Positions 44,488-57,600 of a stretch of DNA of 64,000 nucleotides are shown here, piece by piece (the first letter of the stretch is position 1; the number at the start of each line of letters is the position of its first letter). The position numbers and the translations under genes were made by a program. The notes below the pieces were generated by a model, which saw only the letters and a list, made by a program, of their open reading frames with translations, had not been told where the DNA came from and did no database searches. Source of the DNA: Dactylis glomerata (taxonomy: Eukaryota > Streptophyta > Magnoliopsida > Poales > Poaceae); contig QXEO01000236.1 of the NCBI GenBank assembly GCA_007115705.1, positions 4,499,434 to 4,563,433 of the forward strand. The letters run 5' to 3'.

Positions 44488-45318
44488 ATGGCCTCAGCAG
44501 AGGCAAACCCTGCGGGCCGGATGCTAGCCATCGGCTCGTCTTCCAAGCAGCCTCCTCGTCAGCAGAAGGACAAGGCTGTTGCTGGAGACAGCTCGGGGGA
44601 GAAGGAAGGGAAGATCATCATCAACATGACCGATGCTCGGAAGGCTGCGCGACCACGCTTCCTCGCCGTCGGTCTCTTCCTGTCGACACTGCTGGTGAGT
44701 TCTGAAGTGTTGATGGACAGGATGAAGAGGGTGTGGAGAGTGCGTGGTCACACTGAAGCAAGCCAGATTGAAGCCGACGAGGGACGCAAGTTCCTCATCG
44801 AGTTCTCTGAAGAAGGGGACAGGCGCCACGCGGTTCGCGGAGGGCCATGGCAGTACAAGATGGACACTTTCCTGGTCGAGGCCATGGAGTCAGGAGCTGA
44901 TCCATGTCGGTGCAATTCACCCATGTGCCGATGTGGGTTCAATTCCAAAACATCCCATTCTACCTCCTGACAAAGAGCCTGGCGTGGGAGCTAGGATGGG
45001 AGATCGGTACAACTCTCATGATCGACAACAACTCCCGCGGCGGCATGAACGACAAATTTCTCAGGGCCAGAATACAAATTCCATTGTATGCCGCTCTGAG
45101 AAAGAAGATCACTTTGGAAGACGAGATCACTGGAGAAGAGGTGAAGGTTAAAATTTGCTATGAACGTTTGCCTAACTTTTGTCTGTTTTGTGGATATATT
45201 GGACATATGGAGGCCAAGTGTGATCTCCCGACTGCTAATCGCAAGATCAAGTTCAGTATGGATATGCGCGTCCAGCCAGTGCATTTCCAGGACCCCCGTG
45301 CTTGGTTCCTCCCTGAGG
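44488..45318 (+). pseudogene. LINE ORF1, 5' part (DUF4283 and zinc knuckle), frameshifted
   Basis: The RNA-binding ORF1 protein of plant L1 elements. The ATG at 44488 (context CCACCATGG) was chosen, although the frame is open upstream to 43924. The DUF4283-like region (GRKFLIEFSEEGDRRHAVRG, then GPWQYKMDTFLVEAM) runs in one frame. At about 44895-44945 the homology moves to another frame (FTHVPMWVQFQNIPFY), showing a small indel. A CCHC-like knuckle follows (CLFCGYIGHMEAKC). The frame is cut at 45318 by the Gypsy element and continues in phase at 58181. ORF1 normally coats the LINE RNA. Confidence 0.85.
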
Positions 45319-48300
45319 TGTAACACCCGAATTTCCAGAAATTCAAAGTGCCCGTTATGTATTCCACCACAATCCCAGAGTCATTGTTGTGATACACATA
45401 ACGTAGTTGGTAACCAGTTCCATAGACATTACAATACGAATAGTTCAAATACAAATGGTCATAGTGACCAAGTCATATTACAACACAATATAGCAGCGGA
45501 AATAACGTCTTCGGGTCCATGCCTTCACCGTACAGGCAATGGCGACTCAGGAGATGATCTTAGTTCTGGTACTCCTCTTCATAACCTTCCTCCAGATATT
45601 CTTCCCCATAGTCTGGCCAAGTTGATAGCCAGGGACACAGCCATGAGTACATTGGATGCACTCGCAAACCATCTTATAGACAAAATGATGAAATAGCCAT
45701 GCATGGTTGATATGGTGGACTAAGCCCTAAGTTTATTTGCAAAAGCTAGTTTTATTTCCCAAGAATGTTCATTGGTAGAGAAGAAGATTTAATTCTCTAA
45801 GTTCAATCTAAAGAGGAACTTCAAGTGTTGGTCAACATCAATGTCAAGTCAAGTCATTCACCAAGTTCAACTTAAGTTGTTAACATTCTTGACAAAAGTC
45901 AAGTACAGCTTGCCAACTGTCCATGACCGCGGACGCGGCTATTCGAATAGTTTTGAAACCTCTGCAGAGGGGTACACTTTACCCACAAGATTCGATAAAT
46001 CTGCCGGGAGAAATCCACGGTTCATCATACACCAAGTATGCGAGTTTCAGATAATCAAACAAACTCTTTCACTTGTCTACTCTAGTATAGGATCCTTCCC
46101 TAAGAGTCCATTTTGGCACTCATAGTTTTGCTCGCTGCAGAGTGCTGCATGAATGGAAATTTCCACTCGGTTCGGAAGCACCCACTCATGGCTTACTTCT
46201 ATAACAGATGATACAAGGTCTCCCATACTAGAATAAACAAGCTACGGATTAAGCCCCTTCCCATTTAGGGGTAATGTGGTCGTACGGTAATGGTTGGCTC
46301 ACATGGTACATCACTTATTATCATTTAGAAATACATTCCATAGTCCTTAGTCAAGATTATTTTCTTTCGGAAAACCACCCAGTATGAGCAGTCTCCCATT
46401 TCAAGCTTCCAAGTTCAAGTCACCATGTTCAAATAGGTTTCCTCTATAGATGACCTCCATTTTATTTGCGACTAAGCAGCTACTATGGGTGATGCTACAA
46501 CTAAGGGGGATATTGGATAAACTCAGTTTGATGCTCTTGTTAAGCAAGATATCACTACACAACTATTATTCTACTCTAGCAATTCAATCATGCAATTTAA
46601 TTTGGAAAGCAAGTAAATATGCAAGTTGAAATCTAGGTATTGGATTATGATTCAAAAGATGGCTTGCCTTGGTTGGCAAAGTGTCCGGGGTAGCCTTCTT
46701 CTTCTTCTTCTTCTTGATAATATCCTCCCTCGGGCTCGTCTCCGGTAACACTAGCGTCTAACAACGATACACAAAAATACACACAATCACCAAACAAGTA
46801 CAAACAACGCTTCAAGCATACACACGTGTTTTCAAACAGAGGTAAAAACATATAACACTAATTGAGGTGGGTTTTCATTCATTTCCATTATTTGGAAATA
46901 GGTGTGCAAGTGTGAGTTTCTAATCACTACCAATTAGTGTTAACTTTCCAAATACTTTCTACAAGTCCACATGAACTAGGATTAATACCTACAGATAGGT
47001 ACTTGGAAAGGTGGTTTAACAATATGAGTTCCACAAAATTTCGATTATAAGTTTGAGTTTAATAAAATCCTATATGGCAAATGCTTACTTAAACATATAG
47101 GTAAATAGCATTTCATTTAAAAGGTTCAAAAAATGGGATCTAATGCTATAGGCAGATGGGTATCACTAATTGTGAATTTCTAAAGTTGGATTTAAATTTT
47201 AAGGAATTTTATTTGAATTGATATGGATTTTCTAAGGTGGAAAAGCTCCTATTTTGTTATTTTTACTGCAACCACTATGCAAATCTAATTGTGTTGAAAC
47301 CACTTTTATTGGATAGCTTATGTTCTAAGGTTTCCAGAACATTTTCATTTGTTAAATTGGAGTCGGTAGAACTCCGGGAAAATTAAATCTAAGCAAGCAT
47401 CTGAATGAGTTTTTCAAAAATCGAAAATCGAATCACCCCTTTTTTTTATCCGGGCCGGACACACAGACCACGCTGGGCCGGCCCGTTCAGCTGCAATTGG
47501 CGGGTGGCAGGGAAAAAAAGGATCGGTCCGGCCTGCCAAGGGGCCCCACCGGTCAGAACTAAAACGAAACGGTACGCACGGGATCTTCTTCCCCGAGACA
47601 GAGGGCGGCTCACCGGCGGTACTGGGGAAGAGGGCGGCGCTGGGGGGCGGCGTAGAGGAAGGAGAGGGTGGCGATGAAGTAGCAGAAAAGGTCGCGGAGT
47701 CTCTTCTCGTCCACCTCCCGCAGTCCGTTCCTCGAACGGCGGCCAGACGCGGTGGCGCCGCCCGCGCTCCGAATCTCGCCGGCGTCGACGGCTACGGCCA
47801 CCGAGAGAGAGCTGGAGAGGGAAATGATGTCTGGGAGGGTGCTGGGTATTGTGTGAGCTCAAAGGTGTGCTCGGAGGGCCGTTTTATAGGCCGGAGAGAC
47901 CTGGAACGGGGGTGGCCAGTATGTGCACGGGCTAGGGTTTCCGATGCCGTCTCGTGGCCACAGTGGCTCTAGTGCGACATGGGCTTGTCCAGGGGTGCTG
48001 GCGTGACGTAGGAGACATGGTGGCGTGGCAGGGTGACGAGAGGAAGAGCTCTTAGCAGTGGCAACATGAGGTGACCTGTGGAGACTTTTCCTTCTCCTCT
48101 TCGTCGTGGCTCGACACAGAGAGGGCAGGGGATGGCGGGGGACAGGTGAGGCGACGCTGGCACGGACTCAGGAGGGAGTGGGCATGCAGGGGATGGCCTG
48201 AGCCTCCTGTTGATCAATATTGGCTGCAAGTGGCCAGGACGCTGACCAGGTGTTTGACGAAATGCTCGCAAGAAACAAAGTTTCGAATTTTGAAATTTTT

Positions 48301-48844
48301 CCACTTGGGTTCTGTTCAGTAGCATCTAGGGATCCTAGGCATATGCTGGTTGGGTCTAGAGATGAGGGTTTGGTCAAAAAAGAAATAGATATGGGAATGG
48401 TCTGTGTAAAAGATTCAAACTTTGGCAGATGTTTGAGTGAGGTTCTAATTTGAATTTTTTTTTGAACTTTCTAGGTCAAGTAAGTATGTAGTTTGGTCAA
48501 GCTCAACCAACTGACCACACACTTAATTGATGTACAGATTTCTTAATCTAAGTGTCCAAAGTAGGGTAGTGGTTAACTTTTTCTAGATCAAACTTTTCTT
48601 TTCTTTTCTTTAATTCTTTTGTTTCTGGTTTCTTTAGCTCTTGTTACTCTATTCTGATGCTTGGGATGGTTAGGTTATGCTTAACTAAACAACACACAAT
48701 AATTTTTAACCCACATGAAATCATAAAAAGAGACATTGATGTAAGACTATGCACACATGCAATATGAAGCGAAATTTTTTATCTTGGTCCAAAATTTGGC
48801 ACTTGAATAAGAGGAAATGGATTACAAATTTTTGGGTTGTTACA
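45319..48844 (-). repeat. 3' LTR of the Gypsy element
   Basis: A 3526-bp long terminal repeat that begins TGTAACACCCGAATTTCC and ends TTGTTACA on the plus strand (TG..CA borders). The partner is at 54667-58175. By eye the two differ at about 35 substitutions and 5 small indels, including CTT repeat length near 46697, a 7-bp gap near 47425 and a 5-bp gap near 48600. It lies downstream of the minus-strand coding region, so it is the 3' copy. Confidence 0.97.
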
Positions 48845-48857
48845 ATCTTCCCCCCTT
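48845..48857 (-). other. Polypurine tract
   Basis: On the minus strand AAGGGGGGAAGAT lies immediately before the 3' LTR. This is the expected plus-strand primer for retrotransposon DNA synthesis. Confidence 0.9.
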
Positions 48858-48887
48858 AAAAAGAATCTCGTCCTCGAGATTCACTAG

Positions 48888-51800
48888 CTAAGAACTGAAA
48901 AGATTGGGAAATTCTTTCTGAAGGTAATCTTCTCGTTCCCAAGTGGCTTCATCTTCGGTGTGATTGCTCCACTGAACTTTCAGAAACTTGATGCTTCGGG
49001 TTCGAGTGGTTCGATATGCTTCCTCGAGGATACGGATAGGCACTTCACGATAGGTCAAATCCTTATTGATGTCCACAGAACAGTGATCAATATTCTTGAA
49101 GATTTCTGGCTTCTCCGGAACTTCAAGACATTTCCGAAGTAAGGACACATGAAAAACATCGTGCACTTCAGACAATTCAGGGGGCATTTCCAACTGATAA
49201 GACACTTCTCCTCTACGGCCTAGTATCTTGAAGGGTCCAATATACCTTGGTGCAAGCTTTCCTTTTACTTGGAATCTCTGCATTCCCTTGAGAGGTGATA
49301 CTCTAAGATAGACAAAATCTCCAATCTTGAAGGTCAGTTCTCTACGTCTCTTGTCAGCATAACTCTTCTGTCTAGACTGGGCTGCCTTGAGGTACTCACG
49401 AATCATGCGAACCTTCTCTTCAGCTTCTTGCAGAATGTCTGGTCCAAATATCTTACTGTCTCCAGTTTCAGACCAATTCAAAGGGGTACGACACTTTCTT
49501 CCATATAAAGCTTCAAAGGGGGCCATTTGCAAACTGGCTTGATAACTGTTGTTGTAGGAAAATTCCGCGAAAGGCAGACAATCTTCCCACTTAGCTCCGT
49601 AGGCTAGTACACAGGCTCTCAACATATCTTCAAGTATTTGATTTACTCTTTCAGTCTGTCCATCAGTCTGAGGGTGGTAAGCTGTGCTAAAGGCTAATTT
49701 GGTTCCCAAGGCTTGGTGCAAACTTCTCCAAAATCTTGAGGTGAATTGGGTACCTCGATCAGAAACTATGGTTTTAGGGACTCCATGCAAACTAACAATT
49801 CTGGATAAATAGAGGTCTGCCAGCTGTCCCGAGGTATAAGTGGTCTTGACAGGAATAAAGTGGGCAACTTTGGTTAGCCTATCCACAATGACCCAGATAG
49901 AGTCATTTCCGCGGCTAGACCTTGGAAATCCAGTGATGAAATCCATTCCAACTGATTCCCACTTCCATTCCGGAACTTGCAAAGGTTGCAGCAGTCCAGC
50001 AGGACGTTGATGTTCAGCCTTGACTCTTTGACAAATGTCACACTTGGATATGAACGATGCAATCTCACGCTTCATTCCATGCCACCAAAACTGTTCCTTT
50101 AAATCTTGATACATCTTGGTTCCACCGGGATGGATGGAGTAAGGTGTCTCATGGGCTTCCTTCATAATGACTTCCTTTAGTTCTGAATCCGCAGGCACAC
50201 AAATACGTCCTTTATACCAGAGAACTCCTTGATCATCTTCCTCAAATCCTGGCACCTTGCCGGAACTAATTCTGCGCTTAATTCCGTCAATACTCTCATT
50301 TTCCTTCTAGGCTTCTTTGATTTGGCTCATCAAGGTGGGTTGAAACTCAAGGTTGGCTAAGAATCCTTGACTGACTAGTTCCAATCCAAAATTTTCAAAC
50401 TCTTGGTGCAACATGGGTTGCTCTTCTTTGATCATCATATTCAAGGTGCATGGCTTTCTACTCAATGCGTCGGCCACTACATTGGCCTTCCCGGGGTGAT
50501 AATGAATTTCAAGATCATAATCCTTGATTAACTCTATCCATCTTCTTTGCCTCATGTTTAACTCCTTCTGAGTGAAAATATACTTCAAACTCTTGTGGTC
50601 AGTGTAGATCTCGCAACGGTTACCCATAAGATAATGCCTCCAGGTCTTCAAAGCTAGAACTACAGCTGCTAACTCCAGATCATGGGTTGGATAGTTTTCT
50701 TCATGAGGTCGAAGCTGCCGGGAGAGGTAAGCTATGACCTTGCCTTCTTGCATTAACACACAACCAAGTCCAAGTTTGGAGGCATCGCAATAGACATCAA
50801 AGTTCTTGGTGATATCGGGCATGGTTAGGACGGGTGCGGTTACTAATCGCTTCTTGAGCTCTTGAAAACTCTCTTCACACTTAGGGGTCCATTCAAACTT
50901 CTTGTCCTTCTTCAACAGTTGGGTCATGGGTCTGGCAATACTTGAAAATCCTTCAACAAATTTGCGGTAATATCCTGCTAATCCGAGAAAACCTCTAACT
51001 TCAGTTTGAGTGGTAGGGGCTTCCCATTCCATGACTGATTTGATCTTCTTTGGGTCCACTGAAACTCCTCCAGCTGACAATACATGGCCTAAGAATCCAA
51101 CTTCCTTTAACCAAAACTCACATTTACTAAACTTGGCATAAAGCTGATGCTCTCTTAGGGTCTCTAAGATTAATCTCAAATGAGTTGCATGCTCCTCTTC
51201 AGACTTGGAGTAAATAAGAATGTCATCAATGAAGACAACAACAAACTTATCCAAAAACTCCATGAAAACCTTATTCATGATATTCATGAAATAGGCAGGG
51301 GCATTGGTTAATCCAAAGGACATTACGGTGTACTCATACAATCCGTATCGGGTAGTGAAGGCGGTTTTAGGTATATCGGTTGCACGGATCTTCAGTTGAT
51401 GGTATCCAGTTCTAAGGTCTATCTTTGAGAAAACTTGAGCTCCAGTCAATTGGTCAAACAGATCATCAATCTTTGGGAGAGGATACTTATTCTTGATGGT
51501 AACATCATTTAGCTTGCGGTAATCAGTGCACAGTCGGCTGGAACCGTCACTTTTATCCACAAACAAGACGGGTGATCTCCAAGCATATGAACTTGGCTGA
51601 ATCAATCCCTTACTCAAAAGGTCATCCAATTGCTTTTTTAACTCCACTAGTTCAGCTGGGTTCATACGATAGGGTCGTTGGGCTATAGATCCAGTTCCGG
51701 GGATAAGCTCAATGATAAACTCAATATCCCGATCCGGTGGCATTCCGGGTAGCTCATCGGGAAAAACATCCGGGTATTCACAGACAATGGGGACTTGCTC

Positions 51801-53399
51801 CAGAGTTGGTCCTGAGATACTCTTATGACATCTGGTGGTTTGGGGTGGTTTTACGGACATATGCTTTACTACAATTCCAGTACTACTCTTCATGGTGATG
51901 GTCTTTTTGGCACAATCTATCACTCCTTGATGGGAAGACATCCAATTCATACCAAGGACTACTTCCAAACCTTTAGTTCCCAACACTATCAAATTGGCTA
52001 AGAAAGCTATTCCATGAATTTCTATGGGAACTGCCAAACAGTTCCACTCAGCCCTTGTTGTTGACCCAAGTATTTATACTAACATAGCATGTTTCATGGG
52101 GGTTGGTTGAAGTCCACTTTTATCAACAAATAACTTAGTAACAAACGAGTGTGAAGCTCCAGAATCAAACAGAACTCTTGCAGGAACTGAATTAACAGGG
52201 AACATACCAAGCACAACGTCGGTTGCTTCCTGAGCTTCTTCAACATTCATGTGATTCAGACGGCCTCGAGGGTGAGGTTGGTTCCTTGGTGGATAATTCT
52301 TGCCATTTCCAACACGGCGCTGCTGCTGAGCAGGGGCAGTGGTCTTGGATGCATCATTCAGCTTCTTCGGGCACTCATTGGAGTAGTGCCCCTTGAGTCC
52401 GCACTCATAACAGGTAACACCAGACTTGTCACCAGACTTGGGCAGCACAGGTGTGCCATTTGGCCTCGGAGTGTTGGAGTTGAAGTTGTTGCCATTAGGT
52501 CTTGGAGGTGTATGGTTGAAGTTGTTGCCGGTCAGACGGTTGGGAAAGTTGGGACGTGGAGCAGGTGCAGATGGCCTCATAGGTCGAGGGGCAAAACCCA
52601 TAGGTGGATTTCCCCTTGGCTTCTGCGAGTTGCTTGAATTGCCCTGATACATCATACGGCGCTTGCGGTTCTCTGCAGCTTGCTTGAGTTTGCCTTCCAT
52701 CTGAATGGCAGAGTCAACCAATGACTCAAGGTCTGCAAAGGGAATGCTGACCAAGACACATTGCATCTCATCATGAAGTCCATTCAGAAACCTTTCTTGC
52801 TTCTTTTCATTTGTGTTGGTGTCATCTGGGGCATACCTAGACAAGGTAAGGAACTTGTCACGGTAGTCAACCACAGATAGGGAACCTTGCTTCAGATTTC
52901 TGAACTCATCTCTCATCCTTTTAACTAATCCCAAAGGAACATGGGCTTTGCTGAACTTGCTCTTGAACTCCTCCCAAGGCATCACATACCCTTGGGCTTG
53001 CATTGCACGGGTGCTATCCCACCAAGCTCTTGCGGCTCCCGCAAGGTAGTGGGTGGTGTACAAGACCTTCTCATTCTCGCCCACTCCGGCGACTTCCAGA
53101 TTGTTCTCCATTGTACGAAGCCAATCATCAGCATCTAAGGGTTCTTCAGACTTAGTGAACATGGGTGGATTGGTGTTTTGGAAACTCCTCAGCTTGGATC
53201 GGTGATCACCATTGCCATTGTTCTCTCCTTCACCATGGCCATTTCCATTGCCATTGTTGTGGTTCATTGCCATCTGGGTTAGCTGCTGAAGAGTGGCCAA
53301 GTTAGCTTGGCGCTCAGCTCGGGCTGCTTCCCGATCTTCCATGATCAACCTTAGCAGTTGTGCTACTTCCGGGTTCGGGGGTGGGGGTACTCGCGGCAT
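48888..53399 (-). pseudogene. Gypsy gag-pol polyprotein gene, two in-frame stops
   Basis: One continuous minus-strand frame from the likely gag Met at 53399 (MPRVPPPPNPEVAQLL) to 48888, about 1500 codons. It is broken only by TAA at 52074-52076 and TAG at 50307-50309. Order: gag core (to about 52650), CCHC knuckle CYECGLKGHYSNEC, aspartic protease with DSGASHSF, reverse transcriptase with FIDDILIYS, RNase H starting DVYCDASKLGLG, integrase with a His/Cys zinc site (HPGGTKMYQDL..CDICQRVK) and DDE core, and a chromodomain-like tail (YREVPIRILE to WEREDYLQKEF). No frameshift was found. It would have made the particle, copied the RNA and integrated it. With the stops it cannot make a full polyprotein. 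Confidence 0.93.
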
Positions 53400-53671
53400 C
53401 TGAAGATAATGTGTGTAAGACAAGAGGGAAAAACTAATTGTTAAGTTCTGAATGTAAAACAAATGATGCAATTTAGTCTTACTAAGGCCTTAAGGGCCAA
53501 ATTCATATTTCATTCAACAAACATCCAACATACCACACATACGAGTTCACACCTTACAAATGGTTTACATCAAACCATTGCGACTCATCTACTAGAGAGG
53601 GGGATACAACTCACACCTACACGAAGTGACGTAAAGTGAACTCATAACTAGCTAACACTTGGATCTCCACT

Positions 53672-54451
53672 CTAAACATCGGGCTCCTCGGGGTCATCCC
53701 CCTCATCCTCGATGAATCCAGCATCCTCATCATCTTCCTGATCATCCAGGTCCTCCATGAAATCATCCTCGTCGCTAATGAGGGCATTATCCTCTTTGCG
53801 GAGGTCAATGCCTTCCTCCTCACCAAGGTGGTTCTCTAGATCTCCAATGTACTCAGTCAGCTCAGCCACCTTGGCCTTCAACTCTTCAATGGTCTCATCC
53901 TTTTCCTGGCGCTGGCGGCGAAGGCTCTTGCGATCCTTGGCAAGGATCTTGATGGTGCTCCTCGCCTCCACAAGTGCGAAGTGCTCAAGGTTGGCCTTGG
54001 TACGGGCACGATCTGCCTCCTGCTGAGTGGAGTACAGCAAGAAGTCCATGTGATCTGCATAAGTACTCGGCTCATTTTGCCCTGGCATGTTTGCGGGACG
54101 CCCTTCCGCATCACGCCGAGCAAAGTTCCTAAAGCGCTCCACCTGAACCTCCTCAACATGCAGTCCGCATAAGCGGGCTAGCATCTCCTGCATACCTCGG
54201 ACCAAACCATCGGCCCAAGTGTTCTCCACAAGCTCAAACTTGATCCTTGGAGAACTTAAATCTCCCTTCTTACCACGGCAACTTGCCCTGATAAGCCACC
54301 GAAGCTCTCCATCCGGGTGCTCATTGAGCACGGCTCCCTTGAACTCCGGATACAGACGATCCAGGAACAAGGTCAGGGTAGTGAGGTCGCGCTCGAAAAC
54401 AAGGCTACCACCATGCCCTAACTGGTATTGCTCAGTGAACACCGGGGCCAT
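53672..54451 (-). CDS. Additional ORF upstream of gag, coiled-coil protein
   Basis: An intact 259-residue frame between the 5' LTR and gag, on the same strand as gag but in another frame, 272 bp from the gag Met. Residues 1-130 look globular (MAPVFTEQYQLGHGGSLVFE at the start). About 150-212 is a heptad-rich coiled coil (LAKDRKSLRRQRQEKDETIE). The last 45 residues are strongly acidic (EDDFMEDLDDQEDDEDAGF). There is no zinc knuckle, nuclear localisation cluster or catalytic motif. Additional ORFs are known in some plant Gypsy lineages, but I cannot match this one to a named family. It remains open while gag-pol has stops. Function unknown; a structural or RNA/protein-bridging role is only a guess. 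Confidence 0.75.
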   Translation of the reverse strand: MAPVFTEQYQLGHGGSLVFERDLTTLTLFLDRLYPEFKGAVLNEHPDGELRWLIRASCRGKKGDLSSPRIKFELVENTWADGLVRGMQEMLARLCGLHVEEVQVERFRNFARRDAEGRPANMPGQNEPSTYADHMDFLLYSTQQEADRARTKANLEHFALVEARSTIKILAKDRKSLRRQRQEKDETIEELKAKVAELTEYIGDLENHLGEEEGIDLRKEDNALISDEDDFMEDLDDQEDDEDAGFIEDEGDDPEEPDV

Positions 54452-54650
54452 CTACAAAATTTTAGATTAGATTAAGTTAGTGATCAACTCAAGTGTGCAA
54501 AATTTTAAGTAGGCAAAAACTGAATCATGTACAAAGCTTTGTAAATAGAGAGGAAAAGACTAAGCAATTTTAAACCATTACTTATCTCTTTGCTTTTATA
54601 AAGGTTTCATCTAACGCCCATTCTAACTAATGTCTCCTATGGTCAGCCTA

Positions 54651-54663
54651 GGCTCTGATACCA
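54651..54663 (-). other. Primer binding site, initiator Met tRNA type
   Basis: The minus strand reads TGGTATCAGAGCC three bases inside the 5' LTR. This matches the 3' end complement of plant initiator methionine tRNA, the standard primer of Gypsy and Copia elements. It fixes the element's direction. Confidence 0.95.
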
Positions 54664-54666
54664 ACT

Positions 54667-57600
54667 TGTAACATCCGAATTTCCAGAAATTCAAAGTGCC
54701 CGTTATGTATTCCACCACAATCCCAGAGTCATTGTTGTGATACACATAACGTAGTTGGTAACCAGTTCCATAGACATTACAATACGAATAGTTCAAATAC
54801 AAATGGTCATAGTGACCAAGTCATATTACAACACAATATAGCAGCGGAAATAACGTCTTTGGGTCCATGCCTTCACCCTACAGGCAATGGCGACTCAGGA
54901 GATGATCTTAGTTCTGGTACTCCTCTTCATAACCTTCCTCCGGATATTCTTCCCCATAGTCTGGCCAAGTTGATAGCCAGGGACACAGCCATGAGTACAT
55001 TGGATGCACTCGCAAACCATCTTATAGACAAAATGATGAAATAGCCATGCATGGTTGATATGGTGGACTAAGCCCTAAGTTTATTTGCAAAAGCTAGTTT
55101 TATTTCCCAAGAATGTTCATTGGTAGAGAAGAAGATTTAATTCTCTAAGTTCAATCTAAAGAGGAACTTCAAGTGTTGGTCAACATCAATGTCAAGTCAA
55201 GTCATTCACCAAGTTCAACTTAAGTTGTTAACATTCTTGACAAAAGTCAAGTACAGCTTGCCAACTGTCCATGACCGCGGACGCGGCTATTCGAATAGTT
55301 TTGAAACCTCTGCAGAGGGGTACACTTTACCCACAAGATTTGATAAATCTGCCGGGAGAAATCCACGGTTCATCATACACCAAGTATGCGAGTTTCAGAT
55401 AATCAAACAAACTCTTTCACTTATCTACTCTAGTATAGGATCCTTCCCTAAGAGTCCATTTTGGCACTCATAGTTTTGCTCGCTGCAGAGTGCTGCATGA
55501 ATGGAAATTTCCACTCGGTTCGGAAGCACCCACTCATGGCTTACTTCTATAACAGATGATACAAGGTCTCCCATACTAGAATAAACAAGCTACGGATTAA
55601 GCCCCTTCCCATTTAGGGGTAATGTGGTCGTACGGTAATGGTTGGCTCACATGGTACATCACTTATTATCATTTAGAAATACATTCCATAGTCCTTAGTC
55701 AAGATTATTTTCTTTCGGAAAACCACCCAGTATGAGCAGTCTCCCATTTCAAGCTTCCAAGTTCAAGTCACCATGTTCAAATAGGTTTCCTCTATAGATG
55801 ACCTCCATTTTATTTGCGACTAAGCAGCTACTATGGGTGATGCTACAACTAAGGGGGATATTGGATAAACTCAGTTTGATGCTCTTGTTAAGCAAGATAT
55901 CACTACACAACTATTATTCTACTCTAGCAATTCAATCATGCAATTTAATTTGGAAAGCAAGTAAATATGCAAGTTGAAATCTAGGTATTGGATTATGATT
56001 CAAAAGATGGCTTGCCTTGGTTGGCAAAGTGTCCGGGGTAGCCTTCTTCTTCTTCTTCTTGATAATATCCTCCCTCGGGCTCGTCTCCGGTAACACTAGC
56101 GTCTAACAACGATACACAAAAATACACACAATCACCAAACAAGTACAAACAACGCTTCAAGCATACACACGTGTTTTCAAACAGAGGTAAAAACATATAA
56201 CACTAATTGAGGTGGGTTTTCATTCATTTCCATTATTTGGAAATAGGTGTGCAAGTGCGAGTTTCTAATCACTACCAATTAGTGTTAACTTTCCAAATAC
56301 TTTCTACAAGTCCACATGAACTAGGATTAATACCTACAGATAGGTACTTGGAAAGGTGGTTTAACAATATGAGTTCCACAAAATTTCGATTATAAGTTTG
56401 AGTTTAATAAAATCCTATATGGCAAATGCTTACTTAAACATATAGGTAAATAGCATTTCATTTAAAAGGTTCAAAAATGGGATCTAATGCTATAGGCAGA
56501 TGGATATCACTAATTGTGAATTTCTAAAGTTGGATTTAAATTTTAAGGAATTTTATTTGAATTGATATGGATTTTCTAAGGTGGAAAAGCTCCTATTTTG
56601 TTATTTTTACTGCAACCACTATGCAAATCTAATTGTGTTGAAACCACTTTTATTGGATAGCTTATGTTCTAAGGTTTCCAGAACATTTTCATTTGTTAAA
56701 TTTGAGTTGGTAGAACTCCGGGAAAATTAAATCTAAGCAAGCATCTGAATGAGTTTTTCAAAAATCGAATCACCCCTTTTTTTTATCCGGGCCGGACACA
56801 CAGACCACGCTGGGCCGGCCCGTTCGGCTGCAATTGGCGGGTGGCAGGGAAAAAAGGATCGGTCCGGCCTGCCAAGGGGCCCCACCGGTCAGAACTAAAA
56901 CGAAACGGTACGCACGGGATCTTCTTCCCCGAGACAGAGGGCGGCTCACCGGCGGTACTAGGGAAGAGGGCGGCGCTGGGGGGAGGTGTAGAGGAAGGAG
57001 AGGGTGGCGATGAAGTAGCAGAAAAGGTCACGGAGGCTCTTCTCGTCCACCTCCCGCAGTCCGTTCCTCGAACGGCGGCCAGACGCGGTGGCGCCGCCCG
57101 CGCTCCAAATCTCGCCAGCTTCGACGGCTACGGCCACCGAGAGAGAGCTGGAGAGGGAAATGATGTCTGGGAGGGTGCTGGGTATTGTGTGAGCTCAAAG
57201 GTGTGCTCGGAGGGCCGTTTTATAGGCCGGAGAGACCTGGAACGGGGGTGGCCAGTATGTGCACGGGCTAGGGTTTCCGATGCCGTCTTGTGGCCACAGT
57301 GGCTCTAGTGCGACATGGGCTTGTCCAGGGGTGCTGGCGTGATGTAGGAGACATGGTGGCGCGGCAGGGTGACGAGAGGAAGAGCTCTTAGCAGTGGCAA
57401 CATGAGGTGACATGTGGAGACTTTTCCTTCTCCTCTTCGTCGTGGCTCGGCACAGAGAGGGCAGGGGATGGCGGGGGACAGGTGAGGCGACGCTGGCACG
57501 GACTCGGGAGGGAGTGGGCGTGCAGGGGATGGCCTGAGCCTCCTGTTGATCAATATTGGCTGCAAGTGGCCAGGACGCTGACCAGGTGTTTGACGAAATG

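Noticed and set aside
47405..48453. Plus- and minus-strand frames in the LTR
   Set aside because: Present with changes in both LTR copies (again at 56783-57789), lack domains and contain indels between copies.
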